In this document: positions 1-8,170 of the stretch, in pieces | How the letters are laid out: each line of letters starts with the position of its first letter | Numbering within the stretch: position 1 is the first letter of the stretch | Assembly (NCBI GenBank): GCA_035306725.1 | Contig: DATGNN010000316.1 | Coordinates: 1-37,539, forward strand | Length of the DNA stretch: 37,539 nucleotides | From: JAAYEB01 sp035306725 | GTDB lineage: Bacteria; Fibrobacterota; Chitinivibrionia; Chitinivibrionales; Chitinispirillaceae | Direction: 5' to 3' | Position numbers and translations under genes: made by a program | The notes under the pieces: generated by a model | Databases searched by the model: none | Seen by the model: the letters and a program-made list of their open reading frames with translations, nothing else | Told to the model about the DNA's origin: nothing

Positions 1-673
1 ATATCCTTTGCACCGGGATTTCGAAATAATTGACACCAGGATTAATTTTTACCGAATCCCTGAACCGCCACTTCGGACTGTTATACTCCATTTGCATCAT
101 GAAAGGTGATTGCTCAAATGAATAGCATTCCATTACGAAACAATCAAGTAGAGAGGTCTGTTTGTCTATTCCTGCTGAACACAGGATTTTTTCCCTTACA
201 TTCGAGTATATTTTATACAATATACGCTGAGGATTATAGTAAGTTAAATTCAGGAGATCGGATGGTTTAAGAGGATATGATATAAATGTAATCAGTTTTA
301 TCATTTTAACAATGACAGAATCAATTTTCTGAAATCGTTTCATGTCATCTATTGTTAAAACACCAGGATATAGAACTGTTCCAAGCTTGGCCCACCTTTT
401 AAAACGTACATCTGCTCCATAATTAAAAGCACCTTTAAAAATGGGGTTATTATAAATCCCATAAGTCATTCTTACACATCTTTTGTCTATTCTCTTTTCG
501 TAAAGAGGACAACTGTGATAGCACTCCGGTGGAGAACATTCGAGGCAATGTTCCTTCCAGAAAGTCACCTGTGCAGAATCTACATTTTCCGGTGAAAGAT
601 TTGTTTTGAACGTTTCTGAAAACGGTTTCTCTTTTTTCCAAAGTTTTTTATTTGAAAATTCCTGTTCCCACAT
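1..673 (-). CDS. Cys-rich conserved protein of a glycosyltransferase cluster (partial, C-terminus cut by window edge)
   Basis: The frame runs open from an ATG at 673 to the window edge, giving 224 residues without a stop. AGGA lies just upstream of the ATG, and the stop of the upstream glycosyltransferase gene is 17 bases away, so the two are probably co-transcribed. Residues 43-66 carry a cysteine cluster (HCLECSPPECYHSCPLY plus C66) spaced C-x2-C-x4-C-x3-C, which could hold zinc or an Fe-S cluster. The rest is rich in aromatic residues, with no signal peptide or clear membrane helix. From memory, similar Cys-containing proteins occur beside glycosyltransferases in polysaccharide clusters, but I know of no assigned function. 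The reading frame is well supported; the role is unknown. Confidence 0.75.
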   Translation of the reverse strand, partial: MWEQEFSNKKLWKKEKPFSETFKTNLSPENVDSAQVTFWKEHCLECSPPECYHSCPLYEKRIDKRCVRMTYGIYNNPIFKGAFNYGADVRFKRWAKLGTVLYPGVLTIDDMKRFQKIDSVIVKMIKLITFISYPLKPSDLLNLTYYNPQRILYKIYSNVREKILCSAGIDKQTSLLDCFVMECYSFEQSPFMMQMEYNSPKWRFRDSVKINPGVNYFEIPVQRI

Positions 674-690
674 ATGTTATCCTGCTTTTT

Positions 691-1590
691 TCAGTTAAAT
701 TCGAACGAACGTTTTTTTACCGGTTCTATCCTCAACAGACCAAGGAGTTTACCGATGTGATCACAGTTTCTTACGAGATATCTCATGAAATAGTGATGTC
801 CTGCGATCTGTAAAAAGGGAAGTGTAATGGTATAAATTCCAGAGGCGATCAGACTTTTTGCAGTCGAGATACTGCATATTTTACTTTTTTTTGCATTCAT
901 GGCTCCCCGTAAAAGAGCTCGTTTGAGATAGTACACACGCGAAAATCTTTCAACAGGAACAGCCTCCCAGACAACTGCTTCATTACACCATACAAATTTT
1001 GCTCCCCTATTTATTGCAGATTCAAAGAATCGGCTGTCTTCACCACCGGTTGTTCCATACTTTTCATCAAATGGATTGTTTTCTTTACCAAATACACTCA
1101 TTCGAAATAGTACATTTCCTGTTCTTGTATATTTTGGATTGTTCATGAGTGTACCGGTTACGAATGCTTTCCGGTTGCATATTCCGCTTTTAACAAGCCA
1201 TAAAGGTGGAGTTAAATCAAAAAATGGTACGACAGGACCTAATACCCCGTCTGCTTCATGCTTTATACATTGTGTATAGAGATTGTGAAGCCAATTACTG
1301 TCCGGAAATTCATCATCATCTATAAAGGCCAGAAACTCCTCATTACAGTTTTTCACTATCCTGTTACGCACTCTTGAAATATTTTTTCGGGATTCTACCA
1401 TATACCGAAGATCATATGCTACGCTTTTTCCAGCTTTTTTAACTATGTCTTCTGCCGACCCATTAATGTCGTTATCCACTACCAATACCGAATACCCGAA
1501 ACCTTTTTCACAATACTGTTTCGAAAGTTCGGTTAACAGTTTTTCCAGATATACGGGACGTCTATACGTACAAATACCTACTGTAATCAT
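691..1590 (-). CDS. Family 2 glycosyltransferase
   Basis: 299 residues of GT-A fold type. The N-terminus MITVGICTYRRP is the usual GT2 nucleotide-binding first strand. VLVVDND follows near residue 37 and FIDDDEFPDSNW near 90 is the DxD-type metal/nucleotide site. GGEDSRFF near 180 matches the acceptor-side ED motif of this family. The C-terminal stretch is hydrophobic and may sit on the membrane. It probably transfers a sugar onto a surface polysaccharide or glycan; donor and acceptor cannot be read from sequence. It lies upstream of the Cys-rich protein gene on the same strand, suggesting a polysaccharide or glycosylation cluster continuing beyond the window. Confidence 0.9.
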   Translation of the reverse strand: MITVGICTYRRPVYLEKLLTELSKQYCEKGFGYSVLVVDNDINGSAEDIVKKAGKSVAYDLRYMVESRKNISRVRNRIVKNCNEEFLAFIDDDEFPDSNWLHNLYTQCIKHEADGVLGPVVPFFDLTPPLWLVKSGICNRKAFVTGTLMNNPKYTRTGNVLFRMSVFGKENNPFDEKYGTTGGEDSRFFESAINRGAKFVWCNEAVVWEAVPVERFSRVYYLKRALLRGAMNAKKSKICSISTAKSLIASGIYTITLPFLQIAGHHYFMRYLVRNCDHIGKLLGLLRIEPVKKRSFEFN

Positions 1591-1736
1591 ATAAATAATA
1601 GTACTTTAGCTGTTTTTCCCCATGATGAAGCTCTTTATGGGTATAAAAGAGCAAAAAGAATGACAAATTGCTCTACATTGTCATTACAACAATATTTACA
1701 GCAGAAAAGAATCACAGACTGTTTTAAATATTTTAA

Positions 1737-2152
1737 ATGTATTTATTTGTAAATCGGTTAAAAAACTGGAAGATTACCAACACTATTCAGGATTTTTATC
1801 TGCATTCCGAGATTCTGTACAACGGTCTGGAAATAATAGAGCAGTACGTCTAAAACAGTATTGCAGAATACAGATCCGTCACAACCAATAACATCAAAAA
1901 ATCTTTCGCCTGCTAAAGTATCACTATTTGCAGAAAATTGCTTACACCTTTACTCCTTTAACCAATGGATCATTCTCCACTATTATAAGCCGTTTTGGCG
2001 ATACGGACGACTACCTGTTTTTCTTGGGTCCAACATTTCAATGGTCGGTTTTTAAAAGTATCGATCTGACTCTTTGGGGACAGTTCTTCTACGAAACTGC
2101 TTTCAGTGATTATAACACATTAATCGCTGCTGAAATCAGATGGTCTTTTTGA
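1737..2152 (+). pseudogene. Decayed outer-membrane beta-barrel protein gene (remnant)
   Basis: Three reading frames in succession give protein-like strands. 1737-1853 encodes a piece containing NWKITNTIQDFYLHSEIL. A middle piece lies around 1861-1930. 1928-2152 encodes a 74-residue piece ending in alternating hydrophobic strands and EIRWSF before the stop. A terminal aromatic Phe after an amphipathic strand is the classic C-terminal signature recognised by the BAM complex. No single frame joins the pieces and no ribosome binding site or signal peptide is visible, so this looks like the eroded 3' half of an outer-membrane protein gene. The remainder of 1591-2185 shows no gene. The call rests on strand pattern alone. 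Confidence 0.4.
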
Positions 2153-2227
2153 TATTTTATAATCTGTTTTTTTTATTTATATTAAGTGAAAATAATTATA
2201 ACTGTCACTTTTAATTTAATCGCTAAA

Positions 2228-3193
2228 ATGATTACATCAAATCAAGCCAAAAACGGTTTTAATCCTGTAATTTTGCTTTTTTGTTTCCTTTTACTTTTTT
2301 CAACAATCCTTGCAGAAAATCTAAAGAAAGCAGATTTTACTGGAGTTAAATCAGATAAATATAGAAAACAAACTGAAGCGGATCTTGAAGAGAATCGTTT
2401 TCAGAATGAAATAAACTCCTTATTTGATTCCAATTATGATGATATTGATACAACCGGCTGGCTCATTAACAAAATCAATGGTTGGCGTTTTGATTATTCA
2501 GCCTTGAATGATACACTACGGATACCATTTATTGATTCTCTTCATAAACGCTATTTTACATTCCCTTTTAAAAACTACACTACTTCACCATTCGGTTCCA
2601 GACGAGGATTCTGGCATTTTGGCCAGGATATCAAATTACGGGTTGGAGATACTGTAAAAAATGCACTTGACGGGATTGTACGTATCATTGTGAATGACCG
2701 TTATGGATATGGAAAAGTTGTTGTTGTCCGCCATCACTATGGACTTGAAACGCTGTATGCTCATCTTTCAAAGACATCAGTAAAACAAAACGACAAATTG
2801 AAATCCGGTGATATAATCGGCCTTGGTGGAAGAAGCGGCAGAGCTACAGGAAGCCATCTTCACTTCGAAATCCGGCTTTATGGACAACCTTTTGATCCCA
2901 ATCTTATTATCGATTTTGAAAACTATACTGCAAGAAGTGATACGCTTTTTTTGTGCAAAGATAATTTTTCTTACCTTACAGATCTCAGAAAAACAGTTGT
3001 ACATACAATCCGTAAAGGTGAAACTCTCAGTGCAATTGCAAAACGCAATGGAACAACCGTACAAAGCCTCTGCAAACTCAATGGTATCAAATCAAGCACA
3101 ATTCTACGTATTGGAAGACGCCTTATAGTACGAAAAGGTTCAAATCAATTCCACAATACTTACGTTGATATCTTTTCCAATTCCGGTACTTAA
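2228..3193 (+). CDS. M23 family metallopeptidase with C-terminal LysM domain
   Basis: Periplasmic or exported peptidoglycan endopeptidase of the LytM/M23 type. After an N-terminal hydrophobic signal segment (NPVILLFCFLLLFSTILA) and a variable region comes the M23 domain: SPFGSRRGFWHFGQDI holds the first zinc His and Asp, LYAHLS follows, and GSHLHFEIRL carries the HxH motif, so the zinc site looks intact. The end has one LysM repeat (HTIRKGETLSAIAKRNG to IGRRLIV) for glycan binding. An in-frame GTG at 2186 would add 14 residues before the signal peptide. I prefer the ATG at 2228 because it gives a normal n-region, but neither start has a strong ribosome binding site. The role could be wall hydrolysis in growth or division. 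Confidence 0.88.
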   Translation: MITSNQAKNGFNPVILLFCFLLLFSTILAENLKKADFTGVKSDKYRKQTEADLEENRFQNEINSLFDSNYDDIDTTGWLINKINGWRFDYSALNDTLRIPFIDSLHKRYFTFPFKNYTTSPFGSRRGFWHFGQDIKLRVGDTVKNALDGIVRIIVNDRYGYGKVVVVRHHYGLETLYAHLSKTSVKQNDKLKSGDIIGLGGRSGRATGSHLHFEIRLYGQPFDPNLIIDFENYTARSDTLFLCKDNFSYLTDLRKTVVHTIRKGETLSAIAKRNGTTVQSLCKLNGIKSSTILRIGRRLIVRKGSNQFHNTYVDIFSNSGT

Positions 3194-3249
3194 ATCATGC
3201 TTCATGATATTTTCGACCATTAAACTCTGAAGACTTCTATTTTTTACCT

Positions 3250-3333
3250 CGATTACGGCAACGATTACGACAACGATTACGACAACGATTACGACAACGA
3301 CAACGGCAACGGCAACGACAACGACAACGATTA
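3250..3333. repeat. Hexameric tandem repeat CGATTA/CGACAA/CGGCAA (14 units)
   Basis: Fourteen perfect hexamers in register, of three kinds: CGATTA, CGACAA and CGGCAA. Every unit begins with CGA or CGG and ends in A; the first part alternates CGATTA with CGACAA or CGGCAA. The array lies between the convergent ends of the M23 peptidase gene and the gluzincin gene and belongs to neither. A short palindrome (ATCATG-CTT-CATGAT, 3194-3208) precedes it. Its base composition is unlike its AT-rich surroundings. It is too short-period and spacerless to be CRISPR. Confidence 0.9.
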
Positions 3334-3379
3334 CGAAACTGGAAAAAGGCCTCGCAGATATGACCTTAAGACATAAAAC

Positions 3380-4273
3380 CTAAACATTTGAATCTGAATC
3401 CATCGATTCGGTTTCGAACTGTTCCTGATACTCCATTTGCAACATTTTTTGTTTTTTACGGGATCTGGTCACCATAAACCCGACTACTGCAAGCAACAGA
3501 ATCAGAAACCATATCAATGATGAATCGGAAAAAAGAAATGCAAAACGATACCTGGACGAAATCTCCTTTGTGAGGATATCCTGAAGTTCACTTGTTGTCA
3601 AACCATAAGTACGAAGTGCAGCAGTTTCAAATTTACGATATTTAACGGCATTATTTAACAATTCGGGTAAAAGATCATACCCATAATTATCGAGTAAAAA
3701 TCTCATCGCGAAATGGCACTGACTGTAAGCTATGCGTGCTTTTGCTTCAGGAAAAAAATTCAATCTTTCGATGGAATCAAGAGGTATCAGCGAATTAGTC
3801 AGAATTGCCTTTGATAAAATTATATGCTCATCAAATGCGATCTCTCCCGAAAGCGCCATCGCCAGGCCCTCATGAACCCATCGGGGTATTCTGATATATC
3901 CATATGTACGGTTTACAGCAATATGCACAAGTTCATGAAGAGTCACTTTGAGAAGGTCAGATGAATAGAATGCTGAAGGACGATCAACAGGAATAATGAT
4001 AGAATCGGTTCCTATTGCTCCACCCCCACCCCATTCCGGAAGCCTCACGCCCAGAATACGCTCTTTTTTTGCGGAATAAAAAATTATCGTAACAGGTTCC
4101 GGCTCATCAATAAAACCAGGCTGCAGAATCTGACGAATTTTCACATACTCTTCATGTAATACAATTGCACTGAAATCTGGCGGTACATACCCTTTCAGTT
4201 TTATTTCAACAGCGAAAACTGTTGACAAACATGAAATAACAAATAACATTATAGCTCTGTTAATCGAATTCAT
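3380..4273 (-). CDS. Peptidase MA-like gluzincin, exported, C-terminal membrane anchor
   Basis: 297 residues. An N-terminal signal peptide (RAIMLFVISCLSTVFA) is followed by a zinc-peptidase domain with HELVH at 113-117 and a downstream WVHEGLA whose Glu135 fits the third zinc ligand of gluzincins. The arrangement resembles the peptidase-MA-like group. Near the C-terminus SLIWFLILLLAVVGFMV forms one membrane helix, followed by a basic then acidic cytoplasmic tail (RSRKKQK). The catalytic domain is therefore predicted outside the inner membrane with a short tail inside. Substrate unknown. It is transcribed away from glyA and converges on the M23 peptidase gene across the hexamer repeat. No strong ribosome binding site is visible before the ATG. 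Confidence 0.8.
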   Translation of the reverse strand: MNSINRAIMLFVISCLSTVFAVEIKLKGYVPPDFSAIVLHEEYVKIRQILQPGFIDEPEPVTIIFYSAKKERILGVRLPEWGGGGAIGTDSIIIPVDRPSAFYSSDLLKVTLHELVHIAVNRTYGYIRIPRWVHEGLAMALSGEIAFDEHIILSKAILTNSLIPLDSIERLNFFPEAKARIAYSQCHFAMRFLLDNYGYDLLPELLNNAVKYRKFETAALRTYGLTTSELQDILTKEISSRYRFAFLFSDSSLIWFLILLLAVVGFMVTRSRKKQKMLQMEYQEQFETESMDSDSNV

Positions 4274-4374
4274 CTATTCAAAACTATATCAGGTGCATAT
4301 TTATAGTCAGAAAATAACGTCTTGTTTATTAAGGTATTCTCAAATACCGGGTGCGTTTATTATATTTTGGAACT

Positions 4375-4446
4375 TAAACGACTGGCGCAATCAAGGTGGG
4401 TTTAACCATCGGGGAGTAATTCTGATCTACCGCGCGCCTGGGTAGA
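4375..4446 (+). promoter_or_regulatory. ZTP (pfl) riboswitch upstream of glyA
   Basis: The leader has the conserved pieces of the ZTP/ZMP-sensing pfl motif in order: GACTGGCG (from 4380), a small stem GTGG/CCAT, GGGGAG (4411-4416), then a hairpin TCTACC (4426-4431)/GGTAGA (4441-4446) with GCGCCTGGG at its loop. GGCGC at 4384-4388 is perfectly complementary to GCGCC at 4434-4438, giving the pseudoknot expected for this class. Known members sense ZTP/ZMP, which accumulate when 10-formyl-THF is short, and control folate and purine genes including glyA, which follows here. An inverted repeat GGTATT/AATACC (4333-4348) lies upstream. Confidence 0.85.
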
Positions 4447-4447
4447 C

Positions 4448-4474
4448 AGGTCAAACTTTCAAAAAAGGAGACCT
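4448..4474 (+). promoter_or_regulatory. Ribosome-binding-site hairpin, probable expression platform of the riboswitch
   Basis: AGGTC (4448-4452) pairs with GACCT (4470-4474), placing AAGGAG (4465-4470) of glyA in the loop and 3' side of the stem, just before the ATG at 4478. There is no T-tract terminator between aptamer and start codon, so control at the level of translation initiation is more likely than attenuation. The stem is short; this is an inference from complementarity. Confidence 0.5.
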
Positions 4475-4477
4475 ATT

Positions 4478-5992
4478 ATGCCCGATTCAGCAGTTTCAGC
4501 TTATCTTAAAGATAAAAGTCCTGATCAGATCGACACTGGTTTCCTTGCTTATCTAGCCAATCTGACACAAATTTCTGCAGTATTACCACAAGCTTCACGT
4601 TACATCGTTAAAGAGCTTGCCGACCAGCGAAGCAATCTTAAACTGATAGCCAGTGAAAATTACTGTTCTCTTTCTACACAACTGGCAATGGGTAATCTTC
4701 TTACAGACAAGTACGCTGAAGGTTTTCCATTTCACCGCTTTTATGCGGGTTGCAGTAATATAGACGAAATTGAAGCTTACGCTTCTCAACAGGCATGCAA
4801 GCTTTTTGGCTGTGATCATGCTTATGTCCAACCTCACAGTGGAGCAGATGCGAATCTGATTGCATACTGGGCGATTCTCAATAACAGAGTTGAGATACCG
4901 GCTCTTGAAGAACTTGGTGAAACCAATCCTTCAAACCTCTCCAATGATAACTGGAACAAAATCCGTGCAAAAACAGGAAACCAACGCCTGCTTGGAATGG
5001 ACTATTATTCCGGTGGACATCTTACGCATGGATATCGTCACAATGTATCTGCACAGATGTTTGAAGCCTTTAATTATGGCGTTGACAAAACAACCGGACT
5101 CCTTAATTATGATGAAATTGAAAAAATGGCTCTTGATATTAAACCGCTGATTCTTCTTGCCGGTTACAGTGCTTATCCACGTGCAATAAATTTTGCCCGT
5201 ATGAGAGAGATTGCAGACAAAGCCGGAGCTGTTTTTATGGTTGATATGGCACACTTTGCCGGACTGGTTGCCGGAAGTGTTTTTAAAGGAGAATACAATC
5301 CGGTTCCTTATGCACATGTGGTAACCACAACAACTCACAAAACACTTCGCGGCCCTCGCGGTGGAATGGTGTTGTGTACAAAAGAGTTTGCCGACAGTGT
5401 AGACAAAGGATGCCCTCTTGTCATAGGTGGTCCCCTTGCTCATGTCATGGCCGCAAAAGCTGTAGCTCTTACAGAAGCTGCCAGTGACAGTTTTAAGCAA
5501 TATGCAGAATCAATAGTTGAAAATGCATCTGTTCTTGCACAATCCTGTATCGAAAAAGGTCTGACTATTGCAACAGGCGGAACAGATAACCATCTGTTCC
5601 TTATAAATGTAACTCCGTTTGGAATCACAGGAAGACAAGCAGAAAGCGCCTTGCGTGAATGTGGCATTACTCTGAACCGAAATTCTCTTCCGTACGATCC
5701 CAACGGCCCCTGGTACACAAGCGGCTTGAGAATAGGTACTCCTGCTGTCACAACCTTAGGTATGGGTAAAGAAGAAATGCAGGAAATTGCATCTGTGATT
5801 CATCTTGTTTTATCCAATTTAAAACCAGATACAGTTAAAACCGGAAATAATGCAGGTAAACCGAGTAAGGCGAAATATGTAATAGATCAGAAAATCGTAA
5901 CAGATGCTCATAACAGAGTAAAAGTTCTTCTTGACCGTTATCCGGTTTATCCGGAACTGGATCTGGAATTTATGGAAAAATATTTCTGTTAA
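4478..5992 (+). CDS. glyA: Serine hydroxymethyltransferase, long form
   Basis: Makes glycine and 5,10-methylene-THF from serine and THF in the cytoplasm. The sequence carries SNLKLIASENYCS, YAEGFPFHRFYAGCSNID, PHSGADAN and the PLP-lysine motif VVTTTTHKTLRGPRGG with Lys288. At 504 residues it is about 80 longer than the common bacterial enzyme. The extra length is an N-terminal extension of about 30 residues and an insertion around 135-180 ahead of GGHLTHG. Such long forms are known in chlamydiae and spirochaetes. AAGGAG precedes the ATG. A ZTP riboswitch in the leader fits its one-carbon role, and a strong terminator follows, so it is probably monocistronic. Confidence 0.97.
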   Translation: MPDSAVSAYLKDKSPDQIDTGFLAYLANLTQISAVLPQASRYIVKELADQRSNLKLIASENYCSLSTQLAMGNLLTDKYAEGFPFHRFYAGCSNIDEIEAYASQQACKLFGCDHAYVQPHSGADANLIAYWAILNNRVEIPALEELGETNPSNLSNDNWNKIRAKTGNQRLLGMDYYSGGHLTHGYRHNVSAQMFEAFNYGVDKTTGLLNYDEIEKMALDIKPLILLAGYSAYPRAINFARMREIADKAGAVFMVDMAHFAGLVAGSVFKGEYNPVPYAHVVTTTTHKTLRGPRGGMVLCTKEFADSVDKGCPLVIGGPLAHVMAAKAVALTEAASDSFKQYAESIVENASVLAQSCIEKGLTIATGGTDNHLFLINVTPFGITGRQAESALRECGITLNRNSLPYDPNGPWYTSGLRIGTPAVTTLGMGKEEMQEIASVIHLVLSNLKPDTVKTGNNAGKPSKAKYVIDQKIVTDAHNRVKVLLDRYPVYPELDLEFMEKYFC

Positions 5993-6022
5993 GTATCATT
6001 TTATTTTTTTATCCAAATAACT

Positions 6023-6058
6023 GCAGAGATAATTTTTACAAATTATCTCTGCTTTTTA
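6023..6058 (+). terminator. Rho-independent terminator of glyA
   Basis: A perfect 13-bp stem, GCAGAGATAATTT (6023-6035) with AAATTATCTCTGC (6040-6052), four-base loop TTAC, followed by TTTTTATTTT. It lies 31 bases after the glyA stop. A second small hairpin GCCGA-CTTG-TCGGC with TTTTT (6118-6136), also in plus orientation, may act as a backup before the convergent gene. Confidence 0.92.
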
Positions 6059-6157
6059 TTTTGATTCTTTTTAACAGCAGATGGTTTACTACAGGTTGTT
6101 AAATAAACAGATTGTATGCCGACTTGTCGGCTTTTTCCAGGTATGTTGCTACTCCAC

Positions 6158-7876
6158 CTATCTCCACTCCTTCATCCTGTGTGGTGCCGAACAGGCAGAC
6201 TGCGAAACAGGTTTAATATATTCCAGTTCACTTGAAACATTTCTGAATGAAGTATAAGTCTTGTATCCACCAGAAAGGTTACGGGCTTTAAAACCATTTT
6301 GAACCAGAATTCTTACAGCTATATATCCCCGGATACCAACCTGACAGTAAACATTTATCATTTTGTTTTTATCAAGCTCATTCAATCCGGATCTGAGGTT
6401 GTCAACTGGAATATTTATTGCGTTATCAATTGCTCCCTGTTCAAACTCCTCTATTGTACGCACATCCAGAAGTATTGAATCTGGTTCATTTCCCAGTATG
6501 TCTTCACAGTAAAAAACCGGCATTGTCCCGTTCAATATATTTTCAGCAGTAAACCCAGCCATGTTCACGGCATCTTTTGCACTTCCATACGGCGGTGCAT
6601 AAGATAATTCAAGTTCCGAAAGGTCCATAACTGTCAATCCATGGCGTATTGCAGCAGCGAATACATCAATTCTCTTATCAACGCCATCTTTACCGATAAG
6701 CTGAGCGCCAAGAAGCTTTCCATTATGAGGAGAAAAAAGAATTTTTATGGTAAGAGGGTATGCACCGGGATAATAGGATGCATGATTTGATGAATGGGTA
6801 TAGGATTTAAGATAGTCAATTCTATTTTTTTTTGCATTTTTTTCATCAAGACCGGTTGTTGCGGCTGTAAGATCAAAAATTTTACAGACAGCAGTACCCT
6901 GAGTATTTTTATAAACAGAGTCTCGACCGTCAATATTGTCTGCAACAATTCTTGCCTGACGATTTGCAGGACCCGCAAGGGGAATATGAACCTTGTTTCC
7001 GCTCACGAAATCGGTTACCTCAATTGCATCTCCAACAGCATAAACATCTTCAATGCTGGTCCTCAGATGTTCATCAACAATTATTGCACCACGTTCATTC
7101 AAACTGATTCCAGCTTCTTTTACAAAGCTTGTATCAGGTTTTACACCAATAGCCATAATGGCAATATCGACATTTACCATTTCATCATTATCTATAAACA
7201 GATCCAGTTTGCCATCACTGTTTTCCTTGAACTTCCTGACTCCGTTATTTAATCTTAATTCTATTCCGTTAAGAAGAAGGTGTTGATGAAGAATCTGAGC
7301 CATTTCCTTATCTGCCGGTGCAAATACCTGGTCGAGAAGTTCAATGAGAGTTACATCAATTTCTCTGTGCCTTAAATTTTCTGCCATCTCAAGCCCGATA
7401 AATCCCCCACCTATAACTGCTGCAGATTTTACGTTTCCATTATCAATTAATTCCTTTATTCGATCCATATCTGCAATAGTTCTCAAGGTAAATATTTTGC
7501 TGCTTTCCAAACCCGGTAAGGGAGGTTTTACCGGCTCAGCACCTGGAGACAGTACCAGAAAATCATATGTTTCCTCATAAGTTGTCTCATTGCTTTGGAC
7601 TTTTACACACTTACGGGATGTATCAATAGAAACGACTTCAGATTCAGTTCGCACATCAACATTAAACCTTGTTTTAAACTCTTGTGGAGTTTGCACAATC
7701 AGGTTTTCACGCTCCTTTATAGTCTCACCAATGTGGTATGGGAGCCCACAATTGGCAAACGATATATACGGTCCTCTTTCGAACATGACAATCTTTGCTG
7801 TTTCATCAAGCCTTCGCATACGGGCTGCAAAACTTGCACCTCCTGCCACACCACCTGCAACAACAATTTTTTTCAT
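6158..7876 (-). CDS. CoA-disulfide reductase / FAD-NAD(P)H oxidoreductase with C-terminal rhodanese domain
   Basis: 572 residues. The N-terminal flavin domain starts KKIVVAGGVAGGASFAAR (FAD-binding GxGxxG-like) and has SFANCGLPY with the single redox Cys43 typical of CoA-disulfide reductases and NADH oxidases. A second Rossmann motif AAVIGGGFIGLEMAE lies near 156-170 for NAD(P)H, and VYAVGDAIEV binds the flavin. From about 465 a rhodanese domain follows (LLDVRTIEEFEQGAIDNAINIP) with active Cys511 in YCQVGIRG. Such fusions reduce CoA disulfide, CoA-persulfide or polysulfide; which of these is the substrate here is open. It lies downstream of thioredoxin and the FmdB protein but behind a terminator, so it probably has its own promoter. 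Confidence 0.92.
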   Translation of the reverse strand: MKKIVVAGGVAGGASFAARMRRLDETAKIVMFERGPYISFANCGLPYHIGETIKERENLIVQTPQEFKTRFNVDVRTESEVVSIDTSRKCVKVQSNETTYEETYDFLVLSPGAEPVKPPLPGLESSKIFTLRTIADMDRIKELIDNGNVKSAAVIGGGFIGLEMAENLRHREIDVTLIELLDQVFAPADKEMAQILHQHLLLNGIELRLNNGVRKFKENSDGKLDLFIDNDEMVNVDIAIMAIGVKPDTSFVKEAGISLNERGAIIVDEHLRTSIEDVYAVGDAIEVTDFVSGNKVHIPLAGPANRQARIVADNIDGRDSVYKNTQGTAVCKIFDLTAATTGLDEKNAKKNRIDYLKSYTHSSNHASYYPGAYPLTIKILFSPHNGKLLGAQLIGKDGVDKRIDVFAAAIRHGLTVMDLSELELSYAPPYGSAKDAVNMAGFTAENILNGTMPVFYCEDILGNEPDSILLDVRTIEEFEQGAIDNAINIPVDNLRSGLNELDKNKMINVYCQVGIRGYIAVRILVQNGFKARNLSGGYKTYTSFRNVSSELEYIKPVSQSACSAPHRMKEWR

Positions 7877-7916
7877 CTTTTTACACCCGGAATTTTTGAT
7901 ATTACCTGTATTTTTT

Positions 7917-7945
7917 AAAAAAAATGGGCGAAGAACCCCTCACCC
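7917..7945 (-). terminator. Terminator of the trxA-fmdB unit
   Basis: Read on the minus strand, GGGTGA (7945-7940) pairs with TCGCCC (7931-7926) including one G-U pair, and eight T follow after one A. It lies about 40 bases beyond the FmdB-protein stop and before the CoA-disulfide reductase start, separating the two units. Confidence 0.65.
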
Positions 7946-7986
7946 ATCACAACACAAGACCAGACCGATCTTTCACCCTACGATGC

Positions 7987-8160
7987 TCATGTAAATCCTG
8001 AGTTCCCGCAGCCATTTCTCAAACTGCCAAATAGCGAGAACTTTTTCTCTGTGTTTTCAGAAGAACATGACGGACAAGAAGGGTTTTTGTCGACACCAAC
8101 TGGTACCAGCTCTTCAAACTCTTTTCCACAATCCTTACACTTATATTCGTAAATAGGCAT
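7987..8160 (-). CDS. FmdB-type zinc ribbon protein
   Basis: 57 residues starting MPIYEYKCKDCGKEFEEL, the standard opening of FmdB/CxxC_CxxC_SSSS regulatory-type proteins. Cys8, Cys11, Cys29 and Cys32 form two CxxC knuckles for one zinc. Function in the family is uncertain; members are often called regulators without proof. The ATG at 8160 has AGGAG in front and fits the family start better than an in-frame upstream ATG that would overlap the thioredoxin gene. It lies 10 bases after the thioredoxin stop and is surely co-transcribed with it. Confidence 0.9.
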   Translation of the reverse strand: MPIYEYKCKDCGKEFEELVPVGVDKNPSCPSCSSENTEKKFSLFGSLRNGCGNSGFT

Positions 8161-8170
8161 TTTATTACTC

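Noticed and set aside
3250..3333. CRISPR array
   Set aside because: The units are 6 bases with no spacers; it is a simple tandem repeat.
3245..3340. Coding region for an Arg-Gln/Arg-Leu or Asp-Asn repeat protein
   Set aside because: The frames stay open only because of the repeat; no start, ribosome binding site or flanking coding sequence supports a gene.
4931..5500. 189-residue minus-strand frame inside glyA
   Set aside because: It is antisense to a highly conserved enzyme and has no start support or family features.
6118..6136. Terminator for the CoA-disulfide reductase gene
   Set aside because: The T-tract is on the plus strand; on the minus strand the hairpin is followed by ATACAATC, not T residues.
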